Under the pieces are notes generated by a model. The model was not told where the DNA came from, made no database searches, and worked only from the letters and a program-made list of their open reading frames with translations. Positions 1 through 9,125 of a stretch of 64,000 bases of DNA are shown here, in pieces. Every line of letters starts with the position of its first letter. The stretch's first letter is position 1. The stretch comes from Bacillus sp. NTK034 (GTDB lineage: Bacteria > Bacillota > Bacilli > Bacillales > Cytobacillaceae). The stretch covers positions 1-64,000 of the forward strand of contig NZ_JAFKOJ010000001.1 of the NCBI RefSeq assembly GCF_017303275.1, given 5' to 3'. Made by a program: the position numbers and the translations under genes.

Positions 1-99
<99 letters not shown>

Positions 100-119
100 T
101 GTTTTACAAATATCATTAT

Positions 120-194
120 TCCGCAGTAGCTCAGTGGTAGAGCATTCGGCTGTTAACCGAACGGTCGTAGGTTCGAATCCTACCTGCGGAGCCA
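120..194 (+). tRNA. tRNA-Asn(GTT)
   Basis: Complete cloverleaf with acceptor stem TCCGCAG/CTGCGGA, anticodon GTT at 152-154 and encoded CCA. First of 16 tandem tRNAs. Confidence 0.97.
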
Positions 195-197
195 AAT

Positions 198-288
198 GGA
201 GAGCTGTCCGAGTGGCCGAAGGAGCACGATTGGAAATCGTGTATACGCTAACCGCGTATCAAGGGTTCAAATCCCTTGCTCTCCGCCA
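198..288 (+). tRNA. tRNA-Ser(GGA)
   Basis: Class II tRNA with a long variable arm (about 16 nt), anticodon GGA, acceptor GGAGAGC and encoded CCA. Confidence 0.97.
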
Positions 289-303
289 TTATAATTTCAT
301 ATT

Positions 304-378
304 GGCCCCTTGGTCAAGCGGTTAAGACACCGCCCTTTCACGGCGGTAACACGGGTTCGAATCCCGTAGGGGTCACCA
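304..378 (+). tRNA. tRNA-Glu(TTC)
   Basis: Cloverleaf with anticodon TTC in loop CTTTCAC and encoded CCA. Confidence 0.97.
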
Positions 379-382
379 TTTT

Positions 383-458
383 GGAGGATTAGCTCAGCTG
401 GGAGAGCATCTGCCTTACAAGCAGAGGGTCGGCGGTTCGATCCCGTCATCCTCCACCA
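383..458 (+). tRNA. tRNA-Val(TAC)
   Basis: Cloverleaf with anticodon TAC, acceptor GGAGGAT and encoded CCA. Confidence 0.97.
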
Positions 459-467
459 TATTATTGT

Positions 468-541
<74 letters not shown>

Positions 542-544
542 TCT

Positions 545-621
545 GGTCCGGTAGTTCAGTTGGTTAGAATGCCTGCCTGTCACGCAGGAGGTCGCGGGTT
601 CGAGTCCCGTCCGGACCGCCA
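545..621 (+). tRNA. tRNA-Asp(GTC)
   Basis: Cloverleaf with anticodon GTC, acceptor GGTCCGG and encoded CCA. It starts three bases after the fMet gene. Confidence 0.97.
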
Positions 622-644
622 TTTTTACAATATTAATAATATGT

Positions 645-717
645 GGCTCAGTAGCTCAGTCGGTAGAGCAAAGGACTGAAAATCCTTGTGTCGGCGGTTC
701 GATTCCGTCCTGAGCCA
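645..717 (+). tRNA. tRNA-Phe(GAA)
   Basis: Cloverleaf with anticodon GAA and discriminator A at 717. The next bases are CCT rather than CCA, so the 3' CCA is not fully encoded. Confidence 0.96.
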
Positions 718-735
718 CCTTTACTGAATTGATTA

Positions 736-811
<76 letters not shown>

Positions 812-827
812 TTTTTTATGTTAATAT

Positions 828-911
828 GGAGGGGTAGCGAAGTGGCTAAACGCGGCGGACTGTAAATCCGCTCCTTCGGGTTCGGCAGTTCGAATCTGCC
901 CCCCTCCACCA
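828..911 (+). tRNA. tRNA-Tyr(GTA)
   Basis: Class II cloverleaf with long variable arm, anticodon GTA and encoded CCA. Confidence 0.97.
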
Positions 912-918
912 TTTAAAT

Positions 919-992
919 AGGGGTATAGTTTAATGGTAAAACGAAGGTCTCCAAAACCTTTGATGTGGGTTCGATTCCTACTACCCCTGCCA
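919..992 (+). tRNA. tRNA-Trp(CCA)
   Basis: Cloverleaf with anticodon CCA in loop CTCCAAA, acceptor AGGGGTA and encoded 3' CCA. Confidence 0.97.
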
Positions 993-1002
993 ATATTATT
1001 AT

Positions 1003-1079
1003 GGCGGCTGTGGCGAAGTGGTTAACGCATCGGATTGTGGCTCCGACACTCGTGGGTTCGATTCCCATCAGTCGCCCCA
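1003..1079 (+). tRNA. tRNA-His(GTG)
   Basis: Anticodon GTG. The extra 5' G at 1003 opposite discriminator C is the G-1 identity element of tRNA-His. CCA is encoded. Confidence 0.96.
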
Positions 1080-1139
1080 TAATTTTAAAGTAACAGTACG
1101 AGTATAACTCACATATAAATAAGTAATACGAATGATCAA

Positions 1140-1214
1140 TGGGCTATAGCCAAGCGGTAAGGCACCGGACTTTGACTCCGTCACTCGCAGGTTCGAATCC
1201 TGCTAGCCCAGCCA
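1140..1214 (+). tRNA. tRNA-Gln(TTG)
   Basis: Cloverleaf with anticodon TTG, acceptor TGGGCTA and encoded CCA. Confidence 0.97.
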
Positions 1215-1218
1215 TTTT

Positions 1219-1293
1219 GCGGAAGTAGTTCAGTGGTAGAACATCACCTTGCCAAGGTGGGGGTCGCGGGTTCGAATCCCGTCTTCCGCTCCA
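1219..1293 (+). tRNA. tRNA-Gly(GCC)
   Basis: Cloverleaf with anticodon GCC, acceptor GCGGAAG and encoded CCA. Confidence 0.97.
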
Positions 1294-1311
1294 GAATAAT
1301 ATTTAATTTAT

Positions 1312-1385
<74 letters not shown>

Positions 1386-1413
1386 TAATCTAAATCTTGA
1401 CTCGCTGATATAC

Positions 1414-1502
1414 GCCGGGGTGGCGGAACTGGCAGACGCACAGGACTTAAAATCCTGCGGTAGGTGACTACCGTACCGGTTCGATTCCGGTCCTCGGCAC
1501 CA
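1414..1502 (+). tRNA. tRNA-Leu(TAA)
   Basis: Class II cloverleaf with long variable arm, anticodon TAA and encoded CCA. Confidence 0.97.
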
Positions 1503-1525
1503 CAAGATTTACTACATTTTAATAT

Positions 1526-1607
1526 GCCGGTGTGGCGGAATTGGCAGACGCGCACGACTCAAAATCGTGTTCCTTCTGGAGTGTCGGTTCGACCCCGACC
1601 ACCGGTA
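1526..1607 (+). tRNA. tRNA-Leu(CAA)
   Basis: Class II cloverleaf with anticodon CAA. Acceptor GCCGGTG pairs with CACCGGT, discriminator A at 1607, followed by TCT, so CCA is not encoded. Last tRNA of the array. Confidence 0.95.
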
Positions 1608-1613
1608 TCTAAA

Positions 1614-1646
1614 AAAAGGTTTCCTTTATTGGGAAACCTTTTTTAT
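1614..1646 (+). terminator. Intrinsic terminator of the rRNA-tRNA operon
   Basis: An 11-bp stem (AAAAGGTTTCC with its complement) around a short loop is followed by a T-run seven bases after the last tRNA. Confidence 0.85.
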
Positions 1647-1914
1647 TGTTGCCTAATAGATATGCGTGGGAATTTTAAAGTGGATAGCAATTAACAGTTC
1701 AACCATTTTGCTGATGGGGAATTAAGTTGTTTCAATGCAGGGTCCGAACGATTCAGAGGGTAGTTTCGAAAAAGGGTTCTGAACTGTTCGGAAAGGTCTT
1801 TTGAAACAAGATAAACCTGGTTTGAATTACTAAAGCAAGAAATAGATGTTGTGTTCCGTCCAAGGTAGATAAGACTTTATTAGCAAGCGAGAAAGAAGGG
1901 GTTAAAGCATAAGC

Positions 1915-2131
1915 AAGAAACCACATCTCCATCAAAACCGAAAAGAAGCTGCATCAAAGCAAAGGATAGAAACTATATATCCATCAAAACCGAAAAGAAG
2001 CTGCGTCAAAGCATAGGATAGAAACTATATATCCATCTAAACCGAAAAGAAGGTGCATCAAAGTGTAGGGTAGAAACCACATAGCCATCAAAAATGAAAA
2101 GAAGCTGCGTCAAAGCAGAGGATAAATACAT
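1915..2131. repeat. 52-bp tandem repeat, about 4 copies
   Basis: The core CCATCAAAACCGAAAAGAAG recurs with starts at 1929, 1981, 2033 (one base changed) and 2085 (diverged), exactly 52 bases apart each time. The rest of the unit (GCTGCATCAAAGCA, GGATAGAAAC and CATAT-like stretches) recurs too. The first and last copies are incomplete and more diverged. No convincing ORF covers them. The 540 bases between the tRNA terminator and the NERD gene hold nothing else I can identify. Confidence 0.85.
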
Positions 2132-2184
2132 TTGTATCCAACTCTCTATAACTCTAGGAAATTTGAATGATGTTACAGGTGGCT

Positions 2185-3135
2185 TTAAGGGCGGGGAAAA
2201 TGCGCAACTACTTTGATCAACAAATCAAAAAGGTTCATAATAGGATGTCTTACCAAATCCATTGAGCTGATAATGCTTAGATAAGATCTTTTGGTGGATC
2301 TTTTTGAATTAAGAATATTACAAAACATATGAATAGACTTGGTTGTTATTTTTTCTTCAGGGAATAGTATTTTATATTCTTCAGCACTCCTCAATATAGC
2401 AAATTCTGTTTTCTCAATTGATCCGCAGCTGCATTTTAAATTGTTTTTATTTAATAAAGACATAAATAAGCCACAAGAAGCACACTGTACTCCCTTTTCC
2501 AATTTCTCAAAGGTATACTCAAATCTCCTGCCATAAGGATTATCCTTCAAATGCATGGACATTAGCTTGTCCGCCAGCATTAAATGTTTTTTATTCGGCT
2601 GCTGAGATTTCAATTTTAGCCTGTCTATAAATCGTTTAGTTTGTGCTGGAAATATAGCAGGAAGATTCATTTTGGCTTGATAAAGATGAAACTCGGGGTT
2701 AATAAAAATTAGAAGAGCCTTAAGAGGGGTTTTTACTCCCAATTCCTGCAGAAGTCTTCTCAGGAGAGATTCACTTCGCTGCAGCTGCAGAAGAGGGTTT
2801 TTAACTTCAGTATTTGATGGTGCGGTGTACCATCTGTCTTGTTCGATATAAAAGTCTCCCGCATTATCCTTAACTTCAAAAATATAGATGCAGTCCCCAG
2901 TGATTAATAGTGAATCTATCTGGAAAAAGGTGTTACTGTAATCGAACAATAAATCATGAAGAATAATCCATTCCTCAGGTAATTCTTCGAGGAGCTGATC
3001 AAATATTTTCTCACTTGAAAAACCTTTTTCTAAATTATGAAAGTGGCTGTAATCTTTAGGGGACAGCCGCAATCTTCCATTTAAAAACCGAAGCATCTTT
3101 AATTCTACTGGTTCATACCGAAATTTTAATATCAT
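2185..3135 (-). CDS. NERD (nuclease-related) domain protein
   Basis: This 316-residue protein has a NERD-type nuclease-related domain over roughly residues 38-150. The core reads QIDSLLIT, then IYIFEVKDNAGDF, where the Asp and Glu-x-Lys resemble restriction-endonuclease-fold active sites. A C-terminal Cys cluster (CASCG and CSCGS, about residues 213-232) looks like a small zinc ribbon. No signal peptide is seen, so it is probably cytoplasmic. Family members occur widely in Bacillaceae; the function is not established, and DNA processing is inferred from the fold. It is a single-gene unit facing the tRNA array, with the tandem repeat beyond its 3' end. Confidence 0.75.
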   Translation of the reverse strand: MILKFRYEPVELKMLRFLNGRLRLSPKDYSHFHNLEKGFSSEKIFDQLLEELPEEWIILHDLLFDYSNTFFQIDSLLITGDCIYIFEVKDNAGDFYIEQDRWYTAPSNTEVKNPLLQLQRSESLLRRLLQELGVKTPLKALLIFINPEFHLYQAKMNLPAIFPAQTKRFIDRLKLKSQQPNKKHLMLADKLMSMHLKDNPYGRRFEYTFEKLEKGVQCASCGLFMSLLNKNNLKCSCGSIEKTEFAILRSAEEYKILFPEEKITTKSIHMFCNILNSKRSTKRSYLSIISSMDLVRHPIMNLFDLLIKVVAHFPRP

Positions 3136-3252
3136 ATCTCACATCCCAATATTCAAGATAGCTTCATTCTATGCAATATCTTCCATTAAAAAAAGTTACA
3201 ATTTAAGAAGTCAAAATATTGCACCATTTTAGTCAATCCAGTCACCTATATA

Positions 3253-3291
3253 TGCAAGCGGTTTCAAATATAATGTAGGAAAGCGTTTGCA
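3253..3291 (+). promoter_or_regulatory. Two cre/LacI-type operators and -10 element
   Basis: TGCAAGCGGTTTCA (3253-3266) and GGAAAGCGTTTGCA (3278-3291) both fit the catabolite-responsive element pattern TGWAANCGNTNWCA with one or two mismatches, 25 bases apart centre to centre. A TATAAT -10 lies between them at 3269-3274, with no good -35 box. The layout implies repression by CcpA or a local LacI-type regulator of the sugar operon. Confidence 0.65.
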
Positions 3292-3316
3292 ATAAATGAG
3301 GGGGCGGTGAAGACAA

Positions 3317-4258
3317 TTGGAGACAAAGGCTGAGATACGGAAACCAGCAGTTAATTCAGAGATAAAAACAGTAACCAGGAAAAAAGCAAATCTGAAAAAA
3401 ATTCTAACATATAGTGCTTTTGTAGGGCCGGCATTAATTTTTTTCCTGGTGATTCAGATCATTCCTTTCTTGATGGGGATTTATTATTCTTTTACGTCAT
3501 GGAATGGTGTCAGTTCTGTGGTTGAATGGGTCGGACTTGAAAATTATATAAAGATCTTTAAGAATGATCCTAAGTTTTTTGATTCTTTTATTTTTACTAC
3601 CAAGTTTATGTTAGCTTCGGTTATTATTAGTAATTTACTAGGTTTTGGGCTTGCATTACTATTGAACGCAGCCTTGAAGTCCAGGAATTTATTGCGGACT
3701 GTATTTTTCATTCCTAACGTTATCGGGGGATTATTACTTGGATTCATCTGGCAGTTTATTTTTGTAAAAGGGTTTGCTGCAATTGGAAATCTGACAGATC
3801 TGTCCGTTTTTAAGCTTCCGTGGCTTGGGGATGAGACAACAGCATTCTGGGGAATTGTGATTGTGTTTGCCTGGCAGATCAGCGGATATATGATGGTTAT
3901 TTATATTGCAGCGCTGCAGGGGGTTGATCAGACACTGCTGGAGGCTGCAAGGATCGATGGAGCATCGAGCTGGACACTTTTGACGAAAATTATCATTCCT
4001 CTAATTTTGCCGGCGTTTACAATTTGTTTCTTTTTAACTATTTCAATGGCATTTAAGATTTTCGATCTGAATATTTCACTGACAGGCGGCGGGCCATTTA
4101 ATTCAACTCAATCTGTTGCGATTAATATCTATCAGGAAGCTTTCCAGAATAACAGGTATGGTCTGGGTACCGCGAAATCCATTTTGTTCTTCCTTGTTGT
4201 AGCAATTTTTACAACGGTTCAGGTGATGATGACCAAGAAAAGGGAGGTTGAGGCATAA
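3317..4258 (+). CDS. Sugar ABC transporter permease (MalF/LplB type)
   Basis: First of two integral membrane subunits of a carbohydrate-uptake (CUT1) ABC importer. The 313-residue protein has about six membrane segments and the cytoplasmic EAA loop (EAARIDGASSWTLL, about residue 211) that docks the ATPase. It starts at a TTG at 3317, with GAGGGGGCGG about ten bases upstream; no in-frame ATG is better placed. Its stop overlaps the next start (TAATG), so the two permeases are translationally coupled. The substrate cannot be read from the sequence, but the downstream genes suggest a glycoside or disaccharide. Confidence 0.92.
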   Translation: METKAEIRKPAVNSEIKTVTRKKANLKKILTYSAFVGPALIFFLVIQIIPFLMGIYYSFTSWNGVSSVVEWVGLENYIKIFKNDPKFFDSFIFTTKFMLASVIISNLLGFGLALLLNAALKSRNLLRTVFFIPNVIGGLLLGFIWQFIFVKGFAAIGNLTDLSVFKLPWLGDETTAFWGIVIVFAWQISGYMMVIYIAALQGVDQTLLEAARIDGASSWTLLTKIIIPLILPAFTICFFLTISMAFKIFDLNISLTGGGPFNSTQSVAINIYQEAFQNNRYGLGTAKSILFFLVVAIFTTVQVMMTKKREVEA

Positions 4259-5085
4259 TGAATCCCAGATATACGAAGGTTACGTTTCTGCTGGAGATTA
4301 TCGGAATCGTATTAGGAGTCATATTCCTCATACCTTTTTATTTCGTGATCATCAATTCTGTAAAAGGCTTTGCAGATATTTTGATTGATGCTGCAGCTTG
4401 GCCGCAGGAATTTTTATTCTCCAATTACTTGAAGGTATGGGATATCATTAATTTCCCGAGGGCCTTCTGGAATTCGCTTATAATTACGGTAGTCAGCAAT
4501 ATTGGACTTGTTGTCATTAGTTCCATGGCTGCCTGGAAGATGGTTCGAACCCCGGGGAAATTCAGCAAAATTCTGTTTGCATTATTTGTATCTGCCATGG
4601 TTATTCCATTCCAGACAGTCATGATACCGCTGATGAAGCTGGGAGGCACGCTGAATCTAACAAACAGCATACCTGGCCTTATCATTATGTATTTTGGATT
4701 TGGTGTACCGTTATCACTTTTTCTGTATCACGGCTTTATTAAAACAGTTCCAATCGAGATAGAAGAATCGGCCCGAATTGATGGGTGCAGCCAGTTTGGG
4801 GTCTTTTGGAGAATTGTTTTTCCGCTTCTAAAGCCAATCACTGTCACGGTTGTTATTTTAAATACGTTATGGATCTGGAATGATTATCTGCTGCCGCTTC
4901 TTGTTCTTCAGGATGCAGAGCTTAGGACGATTCCTTTAGCCACAAGCTCATTTTTTGCCCAATATACAAAGCAATGGGACATGGGACTGGCCGCCCTTGT
5001 GATGGGCATTACCCCGGTCGTTATTTTCTTCCTGTTTCTGCAGAGGCATATTATTAAAGGCATTGCACAAGGCTCCATCAAGTAG
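4258..5085 (+). CDS. Sugar ABC transporter permease (MalG type)
   Basis: Second permease of the CUT1 importer, 275 residues with about six membrane helices and an EAA motif (EESARIDGCSQFGVFW, about residues 165-180). It follows the first permease by one-base overlap. No ATPase gene is present in this locus, so energy must come from a shared multitask ATPase such as MsmX, as is established for several Bacillus CUT1 systems; that assignment is inference here. Confidence 0.92.
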   Translation: MNPRYTKVTFLLEIIGIVLGVIFLIPFYFVIINSVKGFADILIDAAAWPQEFLFSNYLKVWDIINFPRAFWNSLIITVVSNIGLVVISSMAAWKMVRTPGKFSKILFALFVSAMVIPFQTVMIPLMKLGGTLNLTNSIPGLIIMYFGFGVPLSLFLYHGFIKTVPIEIEESARIDGCSQFGVFWRIVFPLLKPITVTVVILNTLWIWNDYLLPLLVLQDAELRTIPLATSSFFAQYTKQWDMGLAALVMGITPVVIFFLFLQRHIIKGIAQGSIK

Positions 5086-5154
5086 TTATAGAGACTTTTG
5101 CGGCCAAATGGGCCGTTAAAGTTTATATAAAAAATTATTCAGGGGGGAAACAAA

Positions 5155-6441
5155 ATGAAACGCTTTGCTTTCTTACTGCTGTCATTGGTTCTGATGGCGG
5201 GCATTATGGCAGGCTGTTCTTCTTCCAGCTCTTCAGGGGATGAAAAGCCTAAGGATGATTCAAAGAATGAGGATGAAGTGGTAACATTGAATTTGTTCCA
5301 GTTTAAAGTGGAGATTGCCGATCAGCTTCAGGAAATGATCGGTGAATTCGAAAAGGAACATCCGAATATTAAAGTAAAGCTTGAATCAGTCGGCGGCGGT
5401 GCTGATTATGGTGCCGCATTAAAAGCAAAGTTTGCATCCGGCGAACAGCCTGATATTTTTAACAATGGCGGATTTAAAGAATTGGAGCTTTGGAAAGAGC
5501 ATCTTGCAGATCTTTCAAATGAGCCTTGGGCAGAGCATGTGCTTCCAATTGGAAAAGTTCCAATGACTGATACAGACGGCAAACTTTATGGAATGCCTGT
5601 AAACCTTGAAGGATATGGTTTCATTTATAATAAAGATTTATTTGAAGAAGCAGGCATTACTGAGCCGCCTAATACGATTTCTGAACTGAAGGATGCTGCT
5701 GAAAAACTAAAAGATAAAGGAATTACTCCTTTCTCTGCCGGCTACGGAGAGTGGTGGGTCATTGGTCAGCATTTATTAAATATTCCATTTGCACAGCAGG
5801 AAGATCCGGTGGCATTTATTGAGGGCCTATACAGCGGATCTGAAAAGATTACTGGCAATGATAAATTTAAAGAGTTCAAAGAAGTGCTTGATACTGAAAT
5901 AAACTTTGGAAATGAAAATCCATTAACAACAGATTACAATACGCAAGTGACGCTATTTGCTTCCGGCAAAACGGCTATGCTTCAGCAGGGGAACTGGACA
6001 GAAAACATGATTCTTGAAATTAACCCTGAAATTAATATGGGATTCCTTCCAATTCCGCTGACTGATGATGAAGCTGAAGCAGACCGTTTACCGGTAGGTG
6101 TTCCGAACAACTGGGTTCTTAATAAAAATTCAGAGCATCTTGAAGAAGCAAAATTATTCCTTGACTGGATGGTTTCTTCTGAAACAGGAAAGCGTTATAT
6201 CACAGAAGAGTTTGCGTTCATTCCTGCCTTCGACAATATCGAGCCAACCGGTTTAGGGCCACTTGGCCAGCATATTCTTGAGTATTCTAAGGAAGACAAA
6301 ACCGTTCCTTGGACATGGTTCAGATGGCCGGATGGTGCAAATAAAGAGTTTGCTGCAACAATCCAGGAATACGCTGCAGGAAAGATTGACTATGATACGC
6401 TCGTTGAACGCTTCCAGGCATCCTGGGATAATTTGAAATAA
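5155..6441 (+). CDS. Extracellular sugar-binding lipoprotein
   Basis: Solute-binding protein of the CUT1 importer, 428 residues. A lipoprotein signal ends in the lipobox GIMAGC, with Cys21 as the lipidation site, then a Ser-rich and Asp/Lys-rich linker. The body is a SBP_bac_1/MalE-like fold (NLEGYGFIYNKDLFEEAG and GKTAMLQQGNW are typical). It is anchored outside the membrane and delivers substrate to the two upstream permeases. Strong RBS (GGGGGGAA). A terminator follows, so the sensor-kinase part of the locus is partly separate. Confidence 0.93.
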   Translation: MKRFAFLLLSLVLMAGIMAGCSSSSSSGDEKPKDDSKNEDEVVTLNLFQFKVEIADQLQEMIGEFEKEHPNIKVKLESVGGGADYGAALKAKFASGEQPDIFNNGGFKELELWKEHLADLSNEPWAEHVLPIGKVPMTDTDGKLYGMPVNLEGYGFIYNKDLFEEAGITEPPNTISELKDAAEKLKDKGITPFSAGYGEWWVIGQHLLNIPFAQQEDPVAFIEGLYSGSEKITGNDKFKEFKEVLDTEINFGNENPLTTDYNTQVTLFASGKTAMLQQGNWTENMILEINPEINMGFLPIPLTDDEAEADRLPVGVPNNWVLNKNSEHLEEAKLFLDWMVSSETGKRYITEEFAFIPAFDNIEPTGLGPLGQHILEYSKEDKTVPWTWFRWPDGANKEFAATIQEYAAGKIDYDTLVERFQASWDNLK

Positions 6442-6449
6442 ATTTGGTT

Positions 6450-6492
6450 AAACAGGAAGCATGTCTGCGGAAGATATGCTTTCTGTTTTATA
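6450..6492 (+). terminator. Terminator after the binding-protein gene
   Basis: Imperfect hairpin AAACAGGAAGCAT ... ATGCTTTCTGTTT with a T-rich tail, eight bases after the stop codon. Confidence 0.7.
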
Positions 6493-6588
6493 TTTTTAAA
6501 TATGCTAAACCCTCATAGCAAAAAGGCATCCCCAAAAAGGGAAGTTCGCTTTATACTATTGTAAAAGACAAAGCAGCGGGGGATGTAC

Positions 6589-8379
6589 ATGTTCAAAAAG
6601 AGCATTAGGAATAAACTGATTGTTCTATTGATGGTAGCCACGATCGTTCCATTTGGGGCGTCAATAATCATCACTTATTATCATACAGCGGAATCATTGA
6701 AAGACCAGGCCATAAAGGAAAATAGCAACCTATTATATCAAGGAAAAGTAAACCTGGAGGGTTACATAAATGAGCTGGACGGATTAACACTATCCCTATA
6801 CAATAATCCAGGTTTAATAAACTTTTTAAAAGATCCCCAAAAGGAAAATAATTATCAGGCAGTGGAAGCTGTAAGAAATGTAATTTCTACCATACTGTAT
6901 GCAGAAGAAAATATCAAAAGAGTCAACATTGCTGTTGCCAAGGAAGATCGGCTTATAACAGCATCAAGGCGCTCTACAGTTATTTTTTCAAAGAAGCTGT
7001 CAAATGCCAATCAGGAATTTTACGTAAAAGCAAAAGAAAGTCCAAGCAATATGTATCTTGAGCCTATTCATAAGATAAAGGAGCCTGAGGACAAAAAGGC
7101 TAAAAATGTAATAACGCTTCACAGATCTTTAATCAATATTCCATCAGACGATGTATTGGCATATATCTCACTGGAATTTTCACCGGATCAAATAACCAAT
7201 ATCAGCCGTAATCTTTATTCGGGCGATAATGAAGAATTCTATATAATATCTCCTGAAGGTGATTTGATCTACCGTTCAACTGATGAAACTGATGAAGATA
7301 CTAAAACGCCTGATTGGATTAATTGGGTGATCAGTACAGATAAAGAAAATGGCACGGTTGAATGGAAGGAAGGTTCATTCAACGGCGTCATGATATACGA
7401 TCAATTATCGCAAAATTCTGGCGGATGGTATCTTGTTAAGCGTGTCCCATACACCACTCTATATGAAAGTGCATTCAGCGTGGCGAAAATCAATATCATG
7501 TTTGGCGTAATCGGACTCATTCTGGTTATACTCGCCACTTTATTTATCTCTGTTAGAATCACTTCTCCAATCAGAATCCTGCTGAAATATATTGATCAGG
7601 TTGAAAAGGGAAACCTTAATGTCCGTTTTCAATCTTTTGGCAATGATGAAATTGGTTATCTCGGTGATCGATTTAAACAAATGATCGATAAAATTAATGA
7701 TTTGATCAATCGGGAGTATAAGCTCCAGCTTGAGAACAAGACCAATCAGCTAAAGGTTCTGCAGTCCCAGGTCAATCCGCATTTTTTATATAACGCATTG
7801 CAGTCTATCGGAACAGCTGCCTTAAAAAATCAAGGGCCGCAGATTTATTCGTCTGTAACCCGCCTCTCTAAAATCATGCGGTACAGCATGAATATGGAGG
7901 AGGATATGGTTTCTCTTCAAAAAGAGATTGAACATACGAGGGCCTATCTCCTGCTGCAAAAAGAGCGGTTTGGTGACCAGCTTCAGTTCCGTTTTCAGCT
8001 TGATGAAGAGGCATTGGAGTTTCCGGTGCCGAAAATGATTTTACAGCCCATAGTGGAGAATTACTTTAAGCATGGTTTTGATGCGCGTGAAAAAACTGGA
8101 GAGGTTAGTATTACCTGCAGACAGGATGAATTTTATCTGGATATTCTGATCGGGGATAATGGCACAGGCGTCTCTGAGAACAGGATGGAGGAAATCCGAT
8201 TGCATTTGATGAATGACCGGATTGGGCAAAAGGGTGAGTTAACGAATATCGGACTGAAGAATGTTTACACCCGGTTAAAACTCTACTATGGCAATCGGGC
8301 ATACCTGCAGCTTAAGAATCTTGAGCGAGGCGGGCTGCTTGTTTCTATTAAACTTCCAAAAAGGATGGAAGGTGGATAA
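6589..8379 (+). CDS. YesM-type sensor histidine kinase
   Basis: 596-residue membrane kinase: an N-terminal TM segment (about 12-30), an extracellular sensor region (about 31-300), a second TM segment (about 302-325), a HAMP domain (RITSPIRILL onward), a His_kinase domain with the phospho-acceptor motif QVNPHFLYNAL, and an HATPase region (ILQPIVENYFKHGF, then GDNGTG). I start it at ATG 6589 because GCGGGGG is properly spaced there; ATG 6583 is too close to it. It is one base from the response regulator gene. This class usually senses an extracellular sugar and controls the neighbouring ABC operon. Confidence 0.92.
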   Translation: MFKKSIRNKLIVLLMVATIVPFGASIIITYYHTAESLKDQAIKENSNLLYQGKVNLEGYINELDGLTLSLYNNPGLINFLKDPQKENNYQAVEAVRNVISTILYAEENIKRVNIAVAKEDRLITASRRSTVIFSKKLSNANQEFYVKAKESPSNMYLEPIHKIKEPEDKKAKNVITLHRSLINIPSDDVLAYISLEFSPDQITNISRNLYSGDNEEFYIISPEGDLIYRSTDETDEDTKTPDWINWVISTDKENGTVEWKEGSFNGVMIYDQLSQNSGGWYLVKRVPYTTLYESAFSVAKINIMFGVIGLILVILATLFISVRITSPIRILLKYIDQVEKGNLNVRFQSFGNDEIGYLGDRFKQMIDKINDLINREYKLQLENKTNQLKVLQSQVNPHFLYNALQSIGTAALKNQGPQIYSSVTRLSKIMRYSMNMEEDMVSLQKEIEHTRAYLLLQKERFGDQLQFRFQLDEEALEFPVPKMILQPIVENYFKHGFDAREKTGEVSITCRQDEFYLDILIGDNGTGVSENRMEEIRLHLMNDRIGQKGELTNIGLKNVYTRLKLYYGNRAYLQLKNLERGGLLVSIKLPKRMEGG

Positions 8380-8380
8380 G

Positions 8381-9109
8381 ATGAAAGCAATTATTGTGGA
8401 TGATGAAAAACATGTGAGGGAAGGCTTAATGCTTCTGGCGGATTGGAGTCGCTTTGGAATTGACACAATCATGGAGGCGGCAGATGGAAATGAGGCCATA
8501 AGGCTGATTAAAGAGCATCGCCCGGAAATCATATTCACTGATATGAGCATGCCAAAGAGAGATGGCATAAGCCTTTTAAAATGGATTCATTCTTCGGATC
8601 TATCCAGCAAGACGATTGTTGTCAGCGGATATGATGATTTTGACTATATGAGGAATGCCATCTGTTATAAAAGCTTTGATTATATCTTGAAGCCTATTGA
8701 TCCTGAAATATTGAATGAAACCCTGGAGAAAGCCATAAATGAATGGAAACAGCAAAGTCATCCAGGGGAATGCGAGCAGGAGCATGACGGGGAGATGAAT
8801 GTGATTCAGCAAATAGAACAGTTTTTGCTGGAAAGCTATAGCAAGGATATTAACCTGCAGGAAATTGCAGACAGGTTTTATTTAAGCAGGGAATACATTT
8901 CCAGAAAGTTTAAACAGGAATATCAGGCTACCATTACGGATTTTATTACGAATGCCCGGATGAACAAGGCAAAAGAGCTTCTGCAGAACCCTAAACTGAA
9001 AATCTATGAAATTGCTTTCCAGGTCGGTTATCAGGATGAAAAGTATTTTAGCAAAGTCTTTAAAAAGACAGAGGGGATTTCCCCAAATGAATATCGAAGT
9101 ATGAATTAA
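8381..9109 (+). CDS. YesN-type AraC-family response regulator
   Basis: 242 residues. An N-terminal receiver domain carries the acidic pair DDE near residue 8-10, the phospho-accepting Asp in [13 protein letters not shown] (about 56) and Lys in ILKPID. The C-terminal AraC/HTH_18 DNA-binding domain (about 140-240) ends in the typical [18 protein letters not shown]. Start ATG 8381 follows GGAAGGTGG. It pairs with the upstream YesM kinase and probably activates the transporter and catabolic genes around it. Confidence 0.93.
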   Translation: MKAIIVDDEKHVREGLMLLADWSRFGIDTIMEAADGNEAIRLIKEHRPEIIFTDMSMPKRDGISLLKWIHSSDLSSKTIVVSGYDDFDYMRNAICYKSFDYILKPIDPEILNETLEKAINEWKQQSHPGECEQEHDGEMNVIQQIEQFLLESYSKDINLQEIADRFYLSREYISRKFKQEYQATITDFITNARMNKAKELLQNPKLKIYEIAFQVGYQDEKYFSKVFKKTEGISPNEYRSMN

Positions 9110-9125
9110 CAGAAGGAGGAAGATC

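Noticed and set aside
1753-1935. 60-residue minus-strand ORF near the repeats
   Set aside because: No RBS, overlaps the start of the tandem repeat, and the composition is not protein-like.
1915-2131. CRISPR array in the 52-bp repeats
   Set aside because: The repeats are contiguous with no unique spacers between them, and no cas gene is present.
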